Below, one piece after another: positions 4,370 to 9,863 of a stretch of 9,863 nucleotides of DNA. Position 1 is the stretch's first letter, and every line of letters begins with the position of its first letter. The notes beneath the pieces are model-generated. The model was not told where the DNA came from. It saw only the letters and a program-made list of their open reading frames with translations, and ran no database searches. Source of the stretch: Syntrophaceae bacterium UBA7544 (GTDB lineage Bacteria; Desulfobacterota; Syntrophia; Syntrophales; Smithellaceae); NCBI GenBank assembly GCA_002479215.1, contig DLME01000251.1:1-9863 (forward strand), written 5' to 3'. The position numbers and the translations under genes are program-made.

Positions 4370-6958
4370 ATGCGTTTTGACAAATTTACTTTGAAAGTCC
4401 AGGAAGCGATTCAGGAAGCACAGACGCTTGCCGGTTCATATGGTCATCAAGCGATTGAGCCGGAACATCTGCTTGTTTCTTTTTTGCGACAAGAAGAAGG
4501 CATTGTCGGAGCTATTCTGGAAAAGTTGGGCGCCAAACCTAATCAGGTTGAACAGAAGCTTGTCAATTTTCTGGAAAGACAGCCGCGTGTGGAGAGCTCA
4601 GCCACAGGTCAAATATATCTTTCTGCCCGCCTGAACAAAATTTTCGATAAAGCCCTCACCGAAGCCGCCCGACTCAAAGACGAATATGTGAGCGCGGAAC
4701 ATGTTTTGATTGCGGTAACCGAGGAAAAAACCGGTGAAGCCACGAAAATTTTGCGTCAAGTGAGCGTAACCAAGGACAGCATCTTTAAAGTATTGGTGGA
4801 AATCCGGGGCAATCAAAGAGTTACCGACCCTAATCCGGAAGGAAAATATCAAGCTCTAGAACGTTACGCCAAGGACTTCAATGAACTGGCCCGTAAAGGT
4901 TCTTTTGATCCGGTAATCGGAAGGGATGAAGAAATACGACGCATCATGCAGGTGCTCTCGCGCCGCACAAAAAATAATCCGGTCTTGATCGGAGAGCCGG
5001 GCGTTGGGAAAACGGCGATTGTTGAAGGATTAGCGCAACGCATTGTCAATGGCGATGTGCCGGAAAATCTGAAAGACAAACGGGTGATCGGCCTCGACAT
5101 CGGAGCTTTAATTGCCGGAGCAAAATATCGTGGGGAATTTGAAGAAAGGCTCAAAGCCGTTCTCAAAGAAGTTACCAGCTCCGATGGTCAAATCATTCTC
5201 TTTATCGATGAAATACATACAGTTGTCGGTGCAGGAGCCGCCGAAGGTTCCGTTGATGCCTCCAATATGCTAAAACCCGCACTGGCGCGAGGAGAGTTGC
5301 GCTGTGTCGGAGCCACGACTCTTAATGAATACCGGAAGTACATTGAAAAGGACGCCGCTCTGGAGAGGCGCTTCCAGCCTATTTTTGTCAAAGAGCCAAC
5401 TGTCGAAGATACCATCGCCATTTTAAGAGGTTTGAAAGAACGATATGAGGTACATCACGGCGTCAGAATAAAAGATTCCGCTATTATCGCGGCGGCCACT
5501 CTCTCCAACCGCTATATCTCCGACCGTTTTCTGCCGGATAAAGCCGTCGATCTTATTGACGAAGCGGCATCCCGTTTAAGAATCGAACTGAACAGCATGC
5601 CTTCGGAAATTGATGCGGTTGACCGGAAAATTATTCAACTGGAAATCGAACGGCAATCCCTGAAAAACGAAACGGATAAAACCGCTAAAGAAAGGCGCAG
5701 CAAAATTGACAAAGAGCTGGCGGAGCTCAAAGAAAGCATGCACCAGATGAAATTGCACTGGTCGAGTGAAAAGGATATCATCAAACAAATTCAACACATT
5801 AAAAGTCAAGTGGAGGCTTTAAAAATAGAAGAGATCAATGTCCAGCGCGAAGGTGATCTCGCCAAAGCCGCGGAAATCCGTTACGGAAAACTGGTAGCTT
5901 TGGATAAAAAATTACAAGAGGATCAGGCAAAGCTTGAGGAAATCCAAAAAAATAAAAAAATGCTCAAAGAAGAAGTGGATGCGGAAGACGTGGCTGAAGT
6001 TGTTGCCAACTGGACGGGCATTCCGTTGGCGCGGATGATGGAAAGCGATGTGCAGAAACTCATTCACATGGAAGAGCGGCTCAAAATGCGTGTTATCGGC
6101 CAGGATGAAGGCATTCAAGCGGTTTCTGCAGCGCTGCGGCGCGCGCGCTCCGGTCTGCAAGATCCCAACCGACCGATAGGCTCATTTATTTTCCTGGGAC
6201 CAACCGGTGTCGGTAAAACCGAACTGGCGCGCGCTTTGGCGGAATTCATGTTTGACAATGAACAGGCAATGGTGCGTATTGACATGTCGGAATACATGGA
6301 AAAACATGCCGTAGCTCGGTTAATCGGCGCACCGCCCGGCTATGTCGGATACGATGAAGGCGGTCATTTAACCGAAGCCGTAAGACGCAAGCCTTATTGC
6401 GTCCTGCTTTTTGACGAAATCGAAAAAGCTCATCCCGATGTCTTCAATATTTTATTGCAGATACTTGATGACGGACGGCTGACCGACGGACACGGTCGAA
6501 CTGTCGATTTCAAAAACACCATCGTGATTATGACTTCCAATGTCGGCGGACAATGGGTACAAGATTCGACTTTGGATGAGAAAGAAAAACAAAACCGGAC
6601 AATGGAAGCTCTGCGCGCGACTTTCAAACCGGAATTTTTAAACCGTATTGACGATATTATTATTTTCCGCGCATTAACGCCCGAAGATATCAACCACATC
6701 GTCGGTATTCAATTGGCGCTTATTGACAAAAGGCTCAAAGACCGCAAACTGGGCATCGAATTGACAGATGAAGCAAAAAAATATATCGCTGAGGTCAGTT
6801 ACAGCCCTGTTTACGGCGCCCGCCCACTTAAGCGTTCACTGCAAAAAATTATTCTGGATCCGCTGGCACTGGAAATTCTGGCCGGCAAATTTACTGAAGG
6901 TGATCGAGTCGTAGCGGGTCTATCTAAAAAAGGTGAAATAACTTTAACTAAGAAGTAA
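4370..6958 (+). CDS. clpB: ATP-dependent disaggregase ClpB
   Basis: An 862-residue Hsp100 chaperone, full length for ClpB, that works as a hexamer with DnaK to pull polypeptides out of aggregates. In order: Clp N-terminal double repeat (~1-145); first AAA+ domain with Walker A GEPGVGKT (208-215), pore loop KYRG (252-255) and Walker B ILFIDE (276-281); a coiled-coil middle domain (~408-530), which marks it as ClpB rather than ClpA; second AAA+ domain with GPTGVGKT (610-617), pore loop GYVG (657-660), LLFDE (679-683), FLNRID with the arginine finger (757-761) and sensor-2 GAR (816-818). No ClpP-binding loop is apparent. The ATG at 4370 is chosen over an in-frame upstream ATG at 4322 because ACGAGGA (4356-4362) precedes it and MRFDKFT is the usual N-terminus. 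Probably cotranscribed with the cyclase gene and htpX; no own sigma-32 promoter was found. Confidence 0.97.
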   Translation: MRFDKFTLKVQEAIQEAQTLAGSYGHQAIEPEHLLVSFLRQEEGIVGAILEKLGAKPNQVEQKLVNFLERQPRVESSATGQIYLSARLNKIFDKALTEAARLKDEYVSAEHVLIAVTEEKTGEATKILRQVSVTKDSIFKVLVEIRGNQRVTDPNPEGKYQALERYAKDFNELARKGSFDPVIGRDEEIRRIMQVLSRRTKNNPVLIGEPGVGKTAIVEGLAQRIVNGDVPENLKDKRVIGLDIGALIAGAKYRGEFEERLKAVLKEVTSSDGQIILFIDEIHTVVGAGAAEGSVDASNMLKPALARGELRCVGATTLNEYRKYIEKDAALERRFQPIFVKEPTVEDTIAILRGLKERYEVHHGVRIKDSAIIAAATLSNRYISDRFLPDKAVDLIDEAASRLRIELNSMPSEIDAVDRKIIQLEIERQSLKNETDKTAKERRSKIDKELAELKESMHQMKLHWSSEKDIIKQIQHIKSQVEALKIEEINVQREGDLAKAAEIRYGKLVALDKKLQEDQAKLEEIQKNKKMLKEEVDAEDVAEVVANWTGIPLARMMESDVQKLIHMEERLKMRVIGQDEGIQAVSAALRRARSGLQDPNRPIGSFIFLGPTGVGKTELARALAEFMFDNEQAMVRIDMSEYMEKHAVARLIGAPPGYVGYDEGGHLTEAVRRKPYCVLLFDEIEKAHPDVFNILLQILDDGRLTDGHGRTVDFKNTIVIMTSNVGGQWVQDSTLDEKEKQNRTMEALRATFKPEFLNRIDDIIIFRALTPEDINHIVGIQLALIDKRLKDRKLGIELTDEAKKYIAEVSYSPVYGARPLKRSLQKIILDPLALEILAGKFTEGDRVVAGLSKKGEITLTKK

Positions 6959-6970
6959 CGGAGGATGGAA

Positions 6971-7822
6971 ATGGGCAACACTGTAAAAACCGCTCTTTTA
7001 CTGGGAGCGTTAACCGGATTATTGATGCTGATCGGCGGTCTGATCGGCGGCAGGGGAGGCGTTTTTATAGCTTTTATCTTCGCGATAATTTTAAACTTCG
7101 GCAGTTACTGGTTTTCCGATAAAATCGTTTTGAAAATGTATCATGCGCAGGAGGTTTCCGAAAGTTCGGCACCCGGCCTTTTCAGCATTGTGCGCAATCT
7201 TGCTCTAAAAGCTCAATTACCAAAGCCGCGGCTGTACATTATTCCCGAAGAAGCACCCAATGCCTTTGCCACCGGCCGCAATGAAAAGCACGCCTTTGTA
7301 GCCGTGACCGAAGGGATTATGAAGATTTTAAATAAGGAAGAACTCGAAGGCGTAATTGCCCATGAGATCTCTCACATTAAAAACAGGGATATGCTGATTG
7401 GCTCGATTGCCGCGACTCTGGTCGGCGCTATTGTTATGCTGGCTCACATGGCTCAATGGGCGGCTATCTTCGGCGGCGTCCGCAGTGATGACGAAGACAG
7501 CGGAGGAGGAATTATCGGCCTGATCGCTATGGCTATTCTTGCCCCCATTGCCGCGGCCCTCATCCAAATGGCAATTTCCCGTTCCCGTGAATATCTGGCC
7601 GATGCCAGCGGCGCAGGCATCACAAAAAATCCATATGGGTTGGCGGGAGCGCTGGGAAAGCTTTCCAAAGCTTCGCAAATAATTCCCATGGATGCCAACC
7701 CGTCCACCGCTCATTTATTTATCGTCAATCCGCTTTCGGGAAAAATGCTCATGAATCTTTTCAGCACTCACCCTCCGCTGGAAGATAGAATAGCCCGTTT
7801 AAAAATTATGAAACCATACTAA
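6971..7822 (+). CDS. htpX: Membrane zinc metalloprotease HtpX
   Basis: A 283-residue M48-family integral membrane protease that degrades misfolded membrane proteins together with FtsH. Hydrophobic segments lie at ~5-27, ~31-48, ~142-165 and ~178-202. The zinc site is HEISH (131-135; H131, H135, catalytic E132), with the third ligand E207 in SREYLAD. The [10 protein letters not shown] tail motif (265-274) is typical of the family. The start at 6971 is preferred over an ATG at 6965, since GGAGG (6960-6964) directly abuts the latter and is 6 nt from the former. Only 12 nt separate it from clpB, so the two are almost surely cotranscribed, joining cytoplasmic and membrane protein quality control. 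Confidence 0.95.
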   Translation: MGNTVKTALLLGALTGLLMLIGGLIGGRGGVFIAFIFAIILNFGSYWFSDKIVLKMYHAQEVSESSAPGLFSIVRNLALKAQLPKPRLYIIPEEAPNAFATGRNEKHAFVAVTEGIMKILNKEELEGVIAHEISHIKNRDMLIGSIAATLVGAIVMLAHMAQWAAIFGGVRSDDEDSGGGIIGLIAMAILAPIAAALIQMAISRSREYLADASGAGITKNPYGLAGALGKLSKASQIIPMDANPSTAHLFIVNPLSGKMLMNLFSTHPPLEDRIARLKIMKPY

Positions 7823-7858
7823 AAATTTTTCCGCGCTGCGGTAAAGGGAGGAACAATA

Positions 7859-8266
7859 ATGAAAGAGAAGAAAAAAGGTCCAGGATTTGTAGTAAAAGAC
7901 AAGCGTCTTTTTGCCGAATCGGACGAGCCGCGTCGGGAGGAAGAGGTAAAGGCTTCCGCTGCCGAAGAGGCGCCCAAGCCTCAAGAAGTCCCGGAGACCC
8001 CAACCAATCAGGAGGCCGATTATCCACCGGTAAATTTTACCAATTTTGTCTTCTCTCTCAGCACTTCCGCCCTTTTCCATTTCGGCGATTTAGCAGAGAG
8101 TGAAGACGGTAAAACACAAAAGAATTTGCCGGCAGCAAAACAGACTATTGATATCCTGGATATGCTCAATGAAAAAACAAAAGGCAATCTGGATGAGAAC
8201 GAAAATAAATTAATTCAAAGTGTGCTTTATGAACTAAAAATGCGCTACGTCAAAGAAAAGGCCTGA
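7859..8266 (+). CDS. DUF1844 domain protein
   Basis: A 135-residue protein. The first ~55 residues are charged and low in complexity (KEKKKGPGF, then E/P/A-rich), probably disordered. From ~57 comes the DUF1844 domain: VNFTNFVFSLSTSALFHFGDL (58-78), then a charged helix-rich tail KQTIDILDMLNEKTKGNLDENE and a C-terminal helix. Function is not established. The domain is common in Deltaproteobacteria, usually just upstream of ispE, as here, where only 1 nt separates its stop from the ispE ATG, implying translational coupling. AGGGAGGA (7845-7852) supports the start. The 36-nt gap after htpX holds a minor CCGC/GCGG hairpin without a following T-run, so read-through from htpX is likely. Confidence 0.85.
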   Translation: MKEKKKGPGFVVKDKRLFAESDEPRREEEVKASAAEEAPKPQEVPETPTNQEADYPPVNFTNFVFSLSTSALFHFGDLAESEDGKTQKNLPAAKQTIDILDMLNEKTKGNLDENENKLIQSVLYELKMRYVKEKA

Positions 8267-8267
8267 A

Positions 8268-9107
8268 ATGCTCTGGAAGGCGCCCGCAAAAATAAACCTT
8301 TTCTTGCGCGTCCTGGGGAAACGTGCCGATGGTTATCACGATATAGCTTCCCTTATGCAAAAAATAACCCTTTACGACGAGTTAACCTTTACCCTTAAAC
8401 CTTCCGGAATTAACCTTGATTGTCCGGGGAGCGATCTTCCAACATCCCGAGATAACTTGGTATTTCGCGCGGCGCAATCTATCTTTGCTTATACCAACTA
8501 TCCTTCCGGCGTCGAAATCAAGCTTACCAAAAAAATCCCTCTGGCCGGAGGTCTTGGGGGCGGCAGTTCCGATGCCGCTACAACCTTAATGGCCTTAAAC
8601 GAAATATGTTCTTTGGGGTTGAAAAAAAGCGAACTGATGATGCTGGGAGCAAAGCTGGGGGCGGATGTCCCCTTTTTTATTTTTGGAAACACGGCTTTAG
8701 TTTCCGGTATCGGCGATCAGTTGAAAGCCCTGAAAAACATACCCAAACTAAACTTTGTCCTCATCAATCCCCAATTTCCCCTCTCGACAAAAATGGTTTA
8801 CGATAACCTCAATTTGAGATTGACAAGGGAAAAAATTAATTATAGCATTCCGCGGTTTTTCGCACTGGGTGATGTAATCCGGGAATTGCATAATGATTTA
8901 GAAGAAGTTTCGCTAAAATTGCATCCCGAATTAAATAACTTAAAGCAGATGTTGCTGTGTCATGGTGCGCTTGGTGCATTGATGTCGGGCAGCGGCCCTA
9001 CGGTCTTTGGCATTTTTCCGGATGAAAAATCGGCAAAAAAAGCTATAAACGCTGTTAAAAAAGAGGTTTCCTCTCCTTGTGCTGTTTTTTTTGCCCGATC
9101 ATTGTAA
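8268..9107 (+). CDS. ispE: 4-diphosphocytidyl-2-C-methyl-D-erythritol kinase (IspE)
   Basis: A 279-residue GHMP kinase that phosphorylates the 2-hydroxyl of CDP-ME with ATP, fourth enzymatic step of the MEP pathway to isoprenoid precursors. The N-terminal PAKINLFLRVLGKRADGYHDI (6-26) carries the catalytic Lys (K8). The ATP-binding glycine-rich loop is PLAGGLGGGSSDAA (91-104). The catalytic Asp is D133 in GADVPFF, and the third GHMP motif is GSGPTVFGIF (241-250). Length matches the family (~280-290). The ATG lies 1 nt past the upstream stop, with AAAGG (8257-8261) as ribosome site inside that gene. Confidence 0.96.
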   Translation: MLWKAPAKINLFLRVLGKRADGYHDIASLMQKITLYDELTFTLKPSGINLDCPGSDLPTSRDNLVFRAAQSIFAYTNYPSGVEIKLTKKIPLAGGLGGGSSDAATTLMALNEICSLGLKKSELMMLGAKLGADVPFFIFGNTALVSGIGDQLKALKNIPKLNFVLINPQFPLSTKMVYDNLNLRLTREKINYSIPRFFALGDVIRELHNDLEEVSLKLHPELNNLKQMLLCHGALGALMSGSGPTVFGIFPDEKSAKKAINAVKKEVSSPCAVFFARSL

Positions 9108-9130
9108 CCGCTGCATTATCCGGCTAAAAT
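9102..9130 (+). promoter_or_regulatory. Candidate promoter for tRNA-Gln and prs
   Basis: TTGTAA (9102-9107, four of six) overlaps the ispE stop codon. After 17 nt comes TAAAAT (9125-9130, five of six). The start would be near 9137, about 13 nt before the tRNA 5' end, which suits a processed tRNA precursor that continues into prs. Confidence 0.5.
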
Positions 9131-9149
9131 TGTGATTTGTTGAATACAT

Positions 9150-9224
9150 TGGGGCGTCGTCAAGCGGTAAGACACAGGATTTTGGTTCCTGCATTCGGAG
9201 GTTCGAATCCTCCCGCCCCAGCCA
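9150..9224 (+). tRNA. tRNA-Gln (anticodon TTG)
   Basis: A complete cloverleaf: acceptor stem TGGGGCG (9150-9156) pairs with CGCCCCA (9214-9220). The D stem is GTC/GAC. The anticodon stem CAGGA/TCCTG encloses the loop TTTTGGT with anticodon TTG (9182-9184). The T arm contains GGTTCGAATCC. Discriminator G (9221) and an encoded CCA (9222-9224) follow. The T1-A72 start of the acceptor stem is typical of tRNA-Gln. It reads CAA and, with wobble, CAG. Located between ispE and prs, 25 nt before the prs ATG. Confidence 0.97.
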
Positions 9225-9249
9225 TAAATAAAATCGGGAAAGGCTTTAA

Positions 9250-9863
9250 ATGCTAGAAAGAATTAGGATATTTTCCGGGAACTCCAACATCGCGCTGGCC
9301 AGGAAAATTTGTAAAAATTTGGGTGTGCCTTTAGGCAAAGCCAATGTAACGACTTTTAGCGATGGGGAAACTCAAGTGGAAATCAATGAAAATGTTCGCG
9401 GCATGGATGTTTTCATTGTCCAATCTACATGCTCGCCGGTAAATGTAATGTGCATGGAACTTCTGATCATGATTGATGCCATGAAGCGCGCATCAGCCGA
9501 CCGGATTACCGCTGTTGTGCCTTATTACGGTTATGGCCGACAGGATAGAAAAGTAGCTCCACGTGCGCCGATTTCGGCGAAATTACTGGCCGATCTCATT
9601 ACCACCGCGGGAGCTAATCGTGTTCTTTCCATGGATCTGCACGCCGGTCAGATTCAGGGTTTTTTCAATATTCCGGTGGATAATCTTTTTGCCACGCCGG
9701 TTTTACTCGATTACATGAAAAAAGCTTCCCTGAACAATACTGTGGTTGTGTCGCCGGATACCGGCGGCGTGGAGCGCGCTCGGGCATTTGGTAAACGCTT
9801 AGGGGCAAGTCTGGCGATCATCGATAAAAGACGAGAAGGACCCAATGAAGCCCAGGTAATGAA
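9250..9863 (+). CDS. prs: Ribose-phosphate pyrophosphokinase (PRPP synthase), 3' end outside window
   Basis: The first 204 codons of a class I PRPP synthase, which transfers pyrophosphate from ATP to ribose 5-phosphate and supplies PRPP for nucleotide, His and Trp synthesis. Seen are the IRIFSGNSN start, FSDGE (37-41), the ATP-contacting [11 protein letters not shown] (91-101), [12 protein letters not shown] with the catalytic His (128-139, H131), the [10 protein letters not shown] loop (168-177) and the start of the flexible loop [15 protein letters not shown]. The ribose-phosphate loop and C-terminus are beyond the edge. The ATG at 9250 has AAAGG (9238-9242) in front and gives the normal N-terminus. 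It probably shares a transcript with the tRNA. Confidence 0.95.
   Translation, partial: MLERIRIFSGNSNIALARKICKNLGVPLGKANVTTFSDGETQVEINENVRGMDVFIVQSTCSPVNVMCMELLIMIDAMKRASADRITAVVPYYGYGRQDRKVAPRAPISAKLLADLITTAGANRVLSMDLHAGQIQGFFNIPVDNLFATPVLLDYMKKASLNNTVVVSPDTGGVERARAFGKRLGASLAIIDKRREGPNEAQVM

Noticed and set aside
4790..4800. Internal start for a short ClpB form, as in E. coli
   Set aside because: A GTG exists near residue 143, but the only AAGGA-like sequence is about 20 nt upstream, too far to support initiation.
6965..6970. Alternative HtpX start two codons upstream
   Set aside because: The Shine-Dalgarno GGAGG abuts this ATG with no spacer, whereas ATG 6971 has normal spacing.
7831..7841. 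CCGC/GCGG hairpin after htpX as terminator
   Set aside because: The T-run precedes the stem on the plus strand instead of following it, and the stem is only four pairs.

Overview
The window looks like a chromosomal segment of a deltaproteobacterium (Desulfobacterota). A Syntrophales-type organism is a reasonable guess. The main reasons are the gene order DUF1844 protein - ispE - tRNA-Gln - prs, the moderate GC content, and a diadenylate cyclase with a pyruvate-kinase-C-like N-terminus rather than the Firmicutes-type enzymes. This placement is inference; no species call is possible from the sequence alone.

Left part (1-2200): a minus-strand DUF4239 membrane protein gene runs off the left edge and carries a one-base frameshift. 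An AT-rich intergenic region of about 300 bp holds a 17-bp palindrome, a candidate promoter and a leader hairpin. It is followed by a plus-strand gene for a phosphotriesterase/lactonase-family metallohydrolase. This gene converges on rpoH, and a probable bidirectional terminator plus a possible mobile-element remnant lie between them.

Middle part (2200-7822): this is a heat-shock neighbourhood. rpoH (sigma-32) lies on the minus strand. Diverging from it across a 366-bp intergenic region are a DAC-domain c-di-AMP synthase gene, clpB and htpX on the plus strand. The intergenic region has recognisable promoters facing both ways. Between them sit two copies of a 49-nt hairpin repeat and further hairpins. 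A third repeat copy lies between the cyclase gene and clpB. Copies 1 and 2 differ in their stem bases but keep the pairing, so the structure appears to be conserved. A perfect 9+9 bp inverted repeat covers the -10 region of the cyclase promoter.

Right part (7859-9863): a DUF1844 protein gene and ispE (isoprenoid precursor synthesis) are nearly fused, with a 1-nt gap. tRNA-Gln(TTG) and prs (PRPP synthase, cut by the window end) follow. The tRNA and prs probably share a promoter whose -35 box overlaps the ispE stop codon.

Most genes are familiar housekeeping or stress genes. The parts most worth a second look are the covarying repeat family, the operator-like palindrome at the cyclase promoter, and the placement of a c-di-AMP synthase inside a sigma-32/ClpB/HtpX cluster.
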